Of a DNA stretch of 7,176 nt, positions 1 to 5,230 are shown one piece after another; the first letter of the stretch is position 1; each line of letters begins with the position of its first letter. The DNA comes from an uncultured Lysobacter sp. (GTDB taxonomy: Bacteria > Pseudomonadota > Gammaproteobacteria > Xanthomonadales > Xanthomonadaceae): positions 1-7,176 of the forward strand of contig CAMLHR010000062.1 in assembly GCA_946479915.1 (NCBI GenBank), given 5' to 3'. The position numbers and the translations under genes were made by a program. The notes under the pieces were generated by a model, which ran no database searches, had not been told where the DNA came from, and saw only the letters and a program-made list of their open reading frames with translations.

Positions 1-983
1 ACGCGGTCGAGCTGCGCCGCGTCCAGGAAGTCGAGCAAGGCCTCGAACTCCGCCTCGGTCTCGCCGGGGAAGCCGACGATGAAGGTCGAACGGATCGTCA
101 GGTCCGGGCACGCGGCGCGCCAGCGCTGCACGCGCTCGAGTGTCTTCTCCACCGCGCCCGGCCGCTTCATCAGCTTCAGGATGCGCGGGCTGGCGTGCTG
201 GAACGGGATGTCCAGGTACGGCAGCACGCGCTCGCTGGCCATCAACGGGATGACGTCGTCCACGTGCGGGTACGGATAGACGTAGTGCAGGCGGGTCCAG
301 GCGTCGAGCTCGCCCAGTCCCTCGCACAGCGCCTTCATGCGCGTCTCGTAGTCGCGCCCGCGCCAGGGGCGCGGCGCGTAGCGCACGTCCACGCCGTACG
401 CGGACGTGTCCTGCGAGACCACCAGCAACTCGCGCACGCCGCCTGCGACCAGCCGTTCGGCCTCGCGCAGCACCTCGTCCACCGGGCGCGACACCAGGTC
501 GCCGCGCATGGACGGGATGATGCAGAAGCTGCAGCGGTGGTTGCAGCCCTCCGAGATCTTCAGGTACGCGTAGTGCTTCGGCGTCAGCTTCAGGCCGACG
601 TCCGGCACGAGGTCCACGAACGGATCGTGCGCCGGCGGCAGCGCGGCATGCACCGCGTCCATCACGCTCGCGTAGTCCTGCGGGCCGCTGATCGACAGCA
701 CGCCCGGGTGCGCCTCGCGGATCACGTCGGCGCGCTTGCCCAGGCAGCCGGTGACGATCACCTTGCCGTTCTCCGCCATCGCCTCGCCGATGGCGTCCAG
801 CGATTCGGCGACCGCCGAATCGATGAAGCCGCAGGTGTTGACCACGACCACGTCCGCGTCGTCGTAGCTGGGCACGAGCGCGTAGCCCTCCACCTTCAGC
901 TGGGTGAGGATGCGCTCGGAATCGACCAGCGCCTTCGGGCAACCGAGGCTGACGAATCCGACCTTGGGGGCGGGCTGCGACAT
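1..983 (-). CDS. rimO: Ribosomal protein S12 methylthiotransferase RimO (3' end cut by window edge)
   Basis: RimO is a cytoplasmic radical-SAM enzyme that adds a methylthio group to a conserved aspartate of ribosomal protein S12. Reading the minus strand from the ATG at 983-981 gives 327 complete codons with no stop before the window edge. The N-terminal MTTase domain begins with [16 protein letters not shown] and has its three cluster cysteines at C15, C51 (NTCGF) and C80 (TGCLG). The radical-SAM CxxxCxxC motif is C147, C151 and C154 within [18 protein letters not shown]. Further on come [18 protein letters not shown] and [16 protein letters not shown]. These distinguish RimO from the tRNA enzyme MiaB. 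The family is about 440 residues long, so roughly 110 residues, including the C-terminal TRAM domain, lie outside the window. No strong Shine-Dalgarno is seen; an in-frame GTG two codons upstream is an alternative start. The gene is divergent from the oxoprolinase operon. Confidence 0.96.
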   Translation of the reverse strand, partial: MSQPAPKVGFVSLGCPKALVDSERILTQLKVEGYALVPSYDDADVVVVNTCGFIDSAVAESLDAIGEAMAENGKVIVTGCLGKRADVIREAHPGVLSISGPQDYASVMDAVHAALPPAHDPFVDLVPDVGLKLTPKHYAYLKISEGCNHRCSFCIIPSMRGDLVSRPVDEVLREAERLVAGGVRELLVVSQDTSAYGVDVRYAPRPWRGRDYETRMKALCEGLGELDAWTRLHYVYPYPHVDDVIPLMASERVLPYLDIPFQHASPRILKLMKRPGAVEKTLERVQRWRAACPDLTIRSTFIVGFPGETEAEFEALLDFLDAAQLDR

Positions 984-1008
984 GGGCACGACGGGATGAC
1001 GGGGGCGC

Positions 1009-1034
1009 GCATTCTACCGGGCTAGAATGCCCGG
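1009..1034. promoter_or_regulatory. Candidate divergent promoter palindrome with mirrored TAGAAT boxes
   Basis: The 76-bp region between rimO and the rightward operon (984-1059) contains the perfect inverted repeat GCATTCTA-6 nt-TAGAATGC (1009-1030). Each arm holds TAGAAT, one mismatch from the -10 consensus TATAAT: on the plus strand at 1023-1028 and on the minus strand at 1016-1011. Transcription would start near 1035 rightward and near 1004 leftward, leaving short leaders of about 20-25 nt to both start codons. An overlapping second palindrome, CCGGGC-6 nt-GCCCGG, spans 1017-1034. No convincing -35 box is visible on either strand. A repressor-binding palindrome is an equally possible reading. 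The promoter role is inferred from position and sequence only. Confidence 0.45.
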
Positions 1035-1059
1035 GCCCCGCCGTTGACGGAGCCCGCCC

Positions 1060-1722
1060 ATGGGCCGTGAGATCGCGCTCGATACGCCTTCCGGCCGCGT
1101 CTGCGCCTGGCGCGCAGACCCGATGGCGCAGCCCGTCGGCGCGCTGGTCGTCATCCAGGAGATCTTCGGCGTCAACGAACACGTGCGCTCGCTGGTCGAG
1201 CGCTACTGCGCCGAGGGCTGGGTGGCGCTCGCGCCGGAACTGTTCGACCCGATCGAGCGCGGCGTCGAGCTCGCCTATGACGCGGCGGGCGTGGAGAAGG
1301 GGCGCGCCCTGGCCGCCGAGCTGGGCTTCGACGCGGCGGTCGGGATCGTCGGGGCGGCGGTCGCGCGCCTGCGCGGCGAAGGCCTGCGGGTCGCCGCGGT
1401 CGGCTTCTGCTGGGGCGGCACCGTCGCCCTGCTCGCCAACACGCGCCTCGGGGTGCCGGCGACCAGTTATTACGGCGGGCGCAGCGTGCCGTTCCTCGAC
1501 GAGCCGCTGCAGGCGCCGATGCTGTTCCACTTCGGCGAGCACGACCGGATCATCCCGCCGGCCGACGTCGGGAAGCACCGCGCCGCCTATCCGCACGCGC
1601 CGATGCACGTGTACCCGGCCGGCCACGGCTTCCATTGCGAACAGCGCGACGACTACGATCCGGACTCCGCGCGGCTGGCGCACCGCCGCACGCTCGACTT
1701 CCTGGCGGAAGCGGTGGCATGA
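1060..1722 (+). CDS. Dienelactone hydrolase family protein
   Basis: This is a 220-residue alpha/beta hydrolase of the dienelactone hydrolase (DLH) family, a probable cytoplasmic enzyme acting on a lactone or ester. The family's catalytic triad is visible: nucleophile C117 in GFCWGG, D162 in EHDRIIP and H189 in GHGF. The conserved glutamate that interacts with the nucleophile is E34 in QEIFG. The length is close to that of bacterial DLH proteins (about 230-240). There is no signal peptide. GGAG at 1049-1052 lies 7 nt before the ATG and supports this start. The stop overlaps the next start as ATGA. The family is broad and many members do not cleave dienelactone, so the substrate is unknown. No chlorocatechol pathway genes are nearby. 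It leads the pyroglutamate operon without an obvious link to it. Confidence 0.92.
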   Translation: MGREIALDTPSGRVCAWRADPMAQPVGALVVIQEIFGVNEHVRSLVERYCAEGWVALAPELFDPIERGVELAYDAAGVEKGRALAAELGFDAAVGIVGAAVARLRGEGLRVAAVGFCWGGTVALLANTRLGVPATSYYGGRSVPFLDEPLQAPMLFHFGEHDRIIPPADVGKHRAAYPHAPMHVYPAGHGFHCEQRDDYDPDSARLAHRRTLDFLAEAVA

Positions 1723-2132
1723 CCGGCTGGCGGCTCGACGCGCGGCTGGCGGACGACACCCATCCCGTCGCCCAGTTGCCGCTGTGCGAGCTGCGCCTGA
1801 TGGACGACAGCCACCATCCGTGGCTCATCCTGGTGCCGCGCGTGGCCGGCGCGGTCGAACTGGTCGACCTGGGGGCGACCGACCAGCAGGCCCTGCTGCG
1901 CGAGGTGGACCTGGCCAGCCGCGTGCTGCGGGCGGCCTTCGCGCCGGACAAGCTCAACGTCGCGGCGCTCGGCAACGTGGTGCCGCAACTGCACGTGCAC
2001 GTGATCGCGCGGTTCCGCGGCGACATCGCGTGGCCGCGTCCGGTCTGGGGCTCCGCGGCCGCCCGTCCCTACACGCCCGAGGCGCTGGTGGAACGCATCG
2101 CCACGCTGCGCGAGGGCTTCGCCGCCACATGA
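1719..2132 (+). CDS. HIT-domain protein (nucleotide-binding, QxHxH variant)
   Basis: This is a 137-residue single-domain member of the histidine triad superfamily, which hydrolyses or transfers nucleotidyl groups. The domain runs from about residue 20 (LCELRLMDD, then WLILVPRV) to a signature at residues 90-98, QLHVHVIAR. The usual motif is H-x-H-x-H-x-x. Here the first position is Q90, while H92 (the position of the nucleophile in HINT-type enzymes) and H94 are kept. KLNVAALGNVVPQLHVH matches a group of short proteobacterial HIT proteins whose substrate I do not know. The ATG at 1719 overlaps the stop of the preceding gene as ATGA. An in-frame ATG at 1635 would add 28 residues translated out of frame from the DLH gene and is rejected. 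The downstream junction with pxpB is also ATGA. Confidence 0.9.
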   Translation: MTGWRLDARLADDTHPVAQLPLCELRLMDDSHHPWLILVPRVAGAVELVDLGATDQQALLREVDLASRVLRAAFAPDKLNVAALGNVVPQLHVHVIARFRGDIAWPRPVWGSAAARPYTPEALVERIATLREGFAAT

Positions 2133-2806
2133 CGCCGTCGGTCGAGCGGCTCGGCGAGGACGCGTTGCTGCTGCGCTTCGGCGAGGCGATCGACGCGGCC
2201 ACGAACGCGCGCGTGCACGCCTGCGCCGCGCGGTTGCGGCACGATGCGCCGGCGTGGGTGCGCGACATCGTCCCCGCGTACGCCACTCTCGCGGTCGTTG
2301 TCGACTTGGACGCGCTGGCCGACCGCGACGACCCGCTGGCGATGGCGGAAACCTGGCTCGCCCGCTGCGTCACGCCCCCCGGTGGGAGCCGCTTCAGCGG
2401 CGACAAGTCATCTTCCGGAAAGCTCCACGCGCTTCCGGTCCATTTCGGCGGCCCGGACGGCCCCGACCTCGCCGACGTCGCCGCCGCGGCGGGTCTCTCG
2501 GAAGCCGACGCCATCGCCCGCTTCTGCGCCCCCGCCTACCAGGTCGCGATGCTCGGCTTCGCGCCCGGCTTCCCCTACCTGATCGGACTCGACCCGGCCC
2601 TCGCGATGCCGCGGCTGGCCACGCCGCGCACGCGGGTGGCGGCGGGCAGCGTCGCGATCGGCGGCGCGCAGGCCGGCATCTACCCGCGCGAAGGCCCCGG
2701 GGGCTGGCGGCTGCTCGGCCGCGCGCCGCTCGACCTGTTCGACCCCGGACGCGCGTCGCCGGCCCTGCTGGCGCCGGGCGACCGCGTGCGCTTCGTGCCT
2801 GCCTGA
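2129..2806 (+). CDS. pxpB: 5-oxoprolinase subunit PxpB
   Basis: PxpB (KipI/AHS1 family) is one of three subunits of the bacterial ATP-dependent 5-oxoprolinase, which hydrolyses 5-oxo-L-proline to L-glutamate. The protein has 225 residues, near the family's usual 215-230. The N-terminal part (1-80) starts with VERLGEDALLLRFGEAID. The conserved C-terminal part (about 100-225) contains LPVHFGGPDGPDL, MLGFAPGFPYLIGL (141-154), GSVAIGGAQAGIYP (173-186) and PGGWRLLGR (190-198), and ends with PGDRVRFVPA. Between them, residues about 82-99 form a polar Ser/Gly/Lys linker encoded by a REP-like palindrome, which is described separately. The start overlaps the HIT gene stop as ATGA, and the stop overlaps the pxpC start as TGATG. 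The adjacent pxpC and pxpA genes firmly support the assignment over a KipI kinase-inhibitor role. Confidence 0.95.
   Translation: MTPSVERLGEDALLLRFGEAIDAATNARVHACAARLRHDAPAWVRDIVPAYATLAVVVDLDALADRDDPLAMAETWLARCVTPPGGSRFSGDKSSSGKLHALPVHFGGPDGPDLADVAAAAGLSEADAIARFCAPAYQVAMLGFAPGFPYLIGLDPALAMPRLATPRTRVAAGSVAIGGAQAGIYPREGPGGWRLLGRAPLDLFDPGRASPALLAPGDRVRFVPA
2381..2424. repeat. REP-like palindrome inside pxpB
   Basis: The core GGGAGCCGCTTCAGCGGCGA (2384-2403) has a 5-bp GCCGC/GCGGC stem, a TTCA loop and a GGGA 5' tag. This is the form of the REP elements scattered through Pseudomonas and Xanthomonadaceae genomes. It is followed by CGACAAG and by TTCCGGAA (2413-2420), which resembles the central spacer of paired REPs whose second arm is missing or decayed. 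The stretch is visibly less GC-rich after 2402 than the surrounding gene. It is in frame and encodes the linker GGSRFSGDKSSSGK. The 14/20 match to the copy near 5192 has every difference in the loop or at the ends. The REP identity comes from memory of the family, not from a search. Confidence 0.6.
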
Positions 2807-3780
2807 TGGCCGTACGCGTGCTCGTCGCCGGCGTGCAGACCACCGTGCAGGACGCGGGACGGCATGGCGTGCGCCACCTCGGCGTCGGTCGCGCCGGCGC
2901 GCTCGACCCGTGGACGCACGCGGTCGCCAACCTGCTGGTCGGCAACCCGGCGCACGCACCCGTGCTCGAGGTGGCGCTGGCCGGCCCGACGTTGCGTTTC
3001 GAGGCACCGGCGCGCATCGCGCTCTGCGGTGCGACGACGCGCGCGAGCGCGGGCAAGGTCGCCATCCACGGCTGGCGGCCGGTGGACCTGCCGGCCGGCA
3101 CCGAGTTGCGCGTGGGTCCCTGCCTCGACGGGGCGCGGACCTGGCTCGCCGTCGCCGGTGGCTGGGCGGTGCCGAAAGTGCTGGGCAGCGCCAGCACCGA
3201 CCTGCGCGGCGGGTTCGGCGGGGTGCACGGCCGCGGGGGGGGGGGGGGGGCGGGGCGGGCGGGGGGGGGCGCCCCCCCCCCCCGCGCCGCGGCGGGGGGG
3301 GCCCCGCCCCGGGGGGGCCGCCCCGCCCCCGACGTGGACCTCGCCGCGCCCGCGGTCGTCCGCGTGCTGCCGGGACACGACGCCACCGAGCCCGCGGAGG
3401 CCCTGTGCACGGGCGCGTGGCGCGTCGCCCCGGCCAGCAACCGGCAGGGCCTCCGCCTGGAGGGCGCCACGTTGTCCCTGCCCGGCGACGCCCCCACCGC
3501 ATCCGGGCGCCTGTCCGAGCCGGTCTGTCCCGGCACCATCCAGTTGCCCGCGGACGGCCAGCCGATCGTGCTGCTCGCCGACGCGCAGAGCCACGGCGGC
3601 TATCCGCGCATCGGGCACGTCGCCAGCGTCGACCTGCCGCGCCTGGCGCAACTGCGCCCCGGTGATACCGTGCGCTTCACGCCGTGCACCCACGTGCAGG
3701 CACACCACCTGCGCCGCGCGCAGGCGGCGCGCCTGGCGCGCATCGGCATCGCCATCGCCGCACGGGGATCCTTCGCTTGA
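2806..3780 (+). CDS. pxpC: 5-oxoprolinase subunit PxpC (central segment of doubtful sequence)
   Basis: PxpC (AHS2/biotin-dependent-carboxyltransferase-like domain) is the partner subunit of PxpB in 5-oxoprolinase. The reading frame gives 324 residues, against about 310 for well-known members. Family landmarks are VLVAGVQTTVQDAGRHGVRH near the start, GALDPWTHAVANLLVGN (31-47), LEVALAGPTLRF, WLAVAGGWAVPKVLGSASTDL (113-133) and GGFGG, then SNRQGLRLEG, ILLAD-like IVLLADAQSHGGYPRIGHVAS, and LRPGDTVRF near the C terminus. Residues 143-175 contain only Gly, Ala, Pro and Arg, because the DNA there has no A or T. The GR-x-L-x-x-GD-x-L segment expected after GGFGG is absent, and the sequence is probably corrupt. 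The ATG shares one base with the pxpB stop (TGATG). The stop overlaps the TTG start of pxpA. Confidence 0.92.
   Translation: MAVRVLVAGVQTTVQDAGRHGVRHLGVGRAGALDPWTHAVANLLVGNPAHAPVLEVALAGPTLRFEAPARIALCGATTRASAGKVAIHGWRPVDLPAGTELRVGPCLDGARTWLAVAGGWAVPKVLGSASTDLRGGFGGVHGRGGGGGAGRAGGGAPPPRAAAGGAPPRGGRPAPDVDLAAPAVVRVLPGHDATEPAEALCTGAWRVAPASNRQGLRLEGATLSLPGDAPTASGRLSEPVCPGTIQLPADGQPIVLLADAQSHGGYPRIGHVASVDLPRLAQLRPGDTVRFTPCTHVQAHHLRRAQAARLARIGIAIAARGSFA
3228..3331. repeat. A/T-free G/C homopolymer tract, probable sequence artefact
   Basis: These 104 consecutive bases contain only G and C. They include runs of 16 G (3235-3250), 9 G (3261-3269), 12 C (3272-3283), 8 G (3294-3301) and 7 G (3311-3317). 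The flanking DNA is ordinary pxpC coding sequence with normal codon use; the last T/A bases are at 3224 and 3227, and the next A is at 3332. Nothing else in the window resembles it. The tract keeps the reading frame open and in register, but the protein it encodes lacks the motif that homologues carry here. Low-quality consensus (for example dark-cycle poly-G calls on both strands) is the simplest explanation. A real slippage-prone tract is the alternative. Confidence 0.85.
3764..3779 (+). promoter_or_regulatory. Ribosome binding site and TTG start of pxpA
   Basis: GGGGA at 3764-3768 lies 8 nt before TTG at 3777-3779. This TTG overlaps the pxpC stop codon as TTGA. The site decides the start of pxpA, because the only in-frame ATG upstream is at 3684, well inside pxpC. 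The overlap implies that pxpA translation depends on ribosomes finishing pxpC. Confidence 0.6.
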
Positions 3781-4526
3781 CGACGCGCCGCATCGACTTC
3801 AACTGCGACCTGGGGGAAGGCTGCGGCGACGACGCCGCGATCGTGCGCTGGATCAGCTCCGCGAGTATCGCCTGCGGGGCGCATGCGGGCGACGACGCGA
3901 CCATGCGCGCCACCCTGCGGCTGTGCCGCCAGCACGGCGTCGCCGCCGGCGCGCACCCGGGCTACGCGGACCCCGGGCATTTCGGCCGGCGCGAACTCGC
4001 GATGCCCCTCGACGACCTGCGCGCGCTGGTCGCGTCCCAGTTGCAGCGGATCGCCGCGCTGGCCGCCGCCGAAGGGGTGCGGCTGGCGCACGTGAAGCCA
4101 CACGGGGCGCTGTACAACCTGGCCGCGCGCGACCGTGGCGTCGCGCGCGTCGTCGCCGAAGCCGTGCACGCGCACGATCCTTCGCTGTGCCTGTTCGGGC
4201 TTTCGGGCTCTGACGCCATCCGGGAAGCCGACGCGCTCGGCCTGCGCACCGCCAGCGAGGCCTTCGCCGAACGCGCGTACGACGCGGACGGCCGCCTGGC
4301 GCCGCGCGGGACGCCGGGCGCGGTGCTCGAGGGCCTGGACGCCGCGCTCGCGCAGGTGCGCATGCTGCTGCGCGAAGGCGCGGTCGTGGCACGCGACGGC
4401 ACCCGCGTCCAGTTGCGCGCGGACACGCTCTGCCTGCATGGCGACCGCGCGGATGCCGCGACGTTCGCCCGCGCGCTGCGCACCGCGCTCGAGGCCGAGG
4501 GGATCGCCGTGGAGGCCCCGCGATGA
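3777..4526 (+). CDS. pxpA: 5-oxoprolinase subunit PxpA (LamB/YcsF family)
   Basis: PxpA is the third subunit of 5-oxoprolinase and belongs to the LamB/YcsF family; together with PxpBC it converts 5-oxoproline to glutamate at the cost of ATP. The 249-residue product from TTG matches the usual 245-255. Motifs in order are IDFNCDLGEGCG (6-17), ASIACGAHAGDDATM (29-43), GVAAGAHPGYADPGHFGRR (54-72), HVKPHGALYN (105-114), EAFAERAYDADGRLAPR (161-177) and DTLCLHGD (216-223). Starting at the ATG at 3684 would add 31 Arg/Ala-rich residues read out of frame from pxpC, and the family begins just before IDFNCDLGE, so TTG is preferred. The stop overlaps the DUF969 gene as ATGA. The order pxpB-pxpC-pxpA keeps all three subunits together. 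Confidence 0.95.
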   Translation: MTTRRIDFNCDLGEGCGDDAAIVRWISSASIACGAHAGDDATMRATLRLCRQHGVAAGAHPGYADPGHFGRRELAMPLDDLRALVASQLQRIAALAAAEGVRLAHVKPHGALYNLAARDRGVARVVAEAVHAHDPSLCLFGLSGSDAIREADALGLRTASEAFAERAYDADGRLAPRGTPGAVLEGLDAALAQVRMLLREGAVVARDGTRVQLRADTLCLHGDRADAATFARALRTALEAEGIAVEAPR

Positions 4527-5230
4527 GCGGCGCGGTGAACTACTGGCCGCTGCTCGGCATCGCCATCGTCGTCGCCGGCTTCGTGCTGCGGTACACCCCG
4601 GTGCTGGTCGTGGTCGCGGCCGGCGTGGCCAGCGGCCTGCTGGCCGGCATGTCGCCGGCGGAACTGCTGGCGCTGCTGGGCGAAAGCTTTGTCGGCAACC
4701 GCGCGCTGCTGCTGTACGCGCTGACGCTGCCGGCGATCGGCCTGCTGGAGCGCGCCGGGCTGCGCGAGCACGTGCACGCCTGGATCCTCGGGATGCGCGG
4801 CATGACCCTCGGCCGCCTGCTCACGAGCTACCTGGGCCTGCGCCAGTTGCTGAGCATGATGGGGCTGACCCATGTCGGCGGGCACGCGCAGACCGTGCGC
4901 CCGCTGCTGGCGCCGATGAGCGAGGCCGCCGCCGAGAAGACCGTCGGCCGGGTCGGCGAGCGCGACCGCCAGCGCATCCTCGCGCTCGACGCCGCCACCG
5001 ACAACGTCGGCCTGTTCTTCGGCGAGGACGTGTTCGTCGCGATCGGCGCGGTGCTGCTGATCCAGGGCTTCTACGCGGAGTACGGCATCGTGCTCGAGCC
5101 GCTGCAGATCGCGCTGTGGGCGCTGCCGACGGCGATCGCCGCGTTCGTCATCCACTCGATCCGCATCGCCCTGTTCCAGCGCGCCCTTCGCAGGAGCCGC
5201 CAAGGCGGCAATGGGGCGTCCGATGCTTGA
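4523..5230 (+). CDS. DUF969 family membrane protein, putative permease subunit
   Basis: This 235-residue hydrophobic protein matches the DUF969 family, which occurs next to DUF979 and pcp or 5-oxoprolinase genes in many bacteria. Likely membrane segments by eye are residues 8-23, 27-43, 60-78, 97-113, 163-182 and 192-217. Conserved-looking motifs are PAIGLLERAGLREH (70-83), MMGLTHVGGHAQTVRPLLAPM (112-132) and AATDNVGLFFGEDVFVAIGAV (157-177). Its tail from about residue 222 (RRSRQGGNGASDA) is encoded by a REP-like palindrome and is probably dispensable. The start overlaps the pxpA stop as ATGA. Context suggests inner-membrane transport of 5-oxoproline or pyroglutamyl peptides together with the next gene. 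That substrate is inferred from gene neighbourhood alone. Confidence 0.85.
   Translation: MSGAVNYWPLLGIAIVVAGFVLRYTPVLVVVAAGVASGLLAGMSPAELLALLGESFVGNRALLLYALTLPAIGLLERAGLREHVHAWILGMRGMTLGRLLTSYLGLRQLLSMMGLTHVGGHAQTVRPLLAPMSEAAAEKTVGRVGERDRQRILALDAATDNVGLFFGEDVFVAIGAVLLIQGFYAEYGIVLEPLQIALWALPTAIAAFVIHSIRIALFQRALRRSRQGGNGASDA
5192..5216. repeat. REP-like palindrome at the DUF969/DUF979 junction
   Basis: AGGAGCCGCCAAGGCGGCAA (5192-5211) shares GGAGC CGC-loop-GCGGC with the copy in pxpB, differing only in the four loop bases and the end bases. The stem can be read as GCCGC/GCGGC with a CAAG loop, or as six pairs GCCGCC/GGCGGC with an AA loop. The following ATGGGGC also resembles a REP flank. It encodes the C-terminal residues of the DUF969 protein and supplies a potential ATG at 5211, ahead of the more likely DUF979 start. 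Confidence 0.5.

Noticed and set aside
195..1025. A long plus-strand open frame opposite rimO
   Set aside because: His/Arg/Val/Ala-rich shadow translation of the rimO antisense strand; rimO itself is unmistakable on the minus strand.
1056..1065. GCCCATGGGC palindrome over the DLH start codon
   Set aside because: Only 10 bp with no loop; too short to claim a regulatory role.
1635..1718. An upstream ATG that would lengthen the HIT protein by 28 residues
   Set aside because: It lies inside the DLH gene and codes for low-complexity residues; the ATG at 1719 gives a standard ATGA junction and family length.
3684..3776. An upstream ATG that would lengthen PxpA by 31 residues
   Set aside because: The added residues are Arg/Ala/Pro-rich and overlap pxpC in another frame; the family begins at IDFNCDLGE, and the TTG at 3777 has a ribosome binding site and overlaps the pxpC stop.
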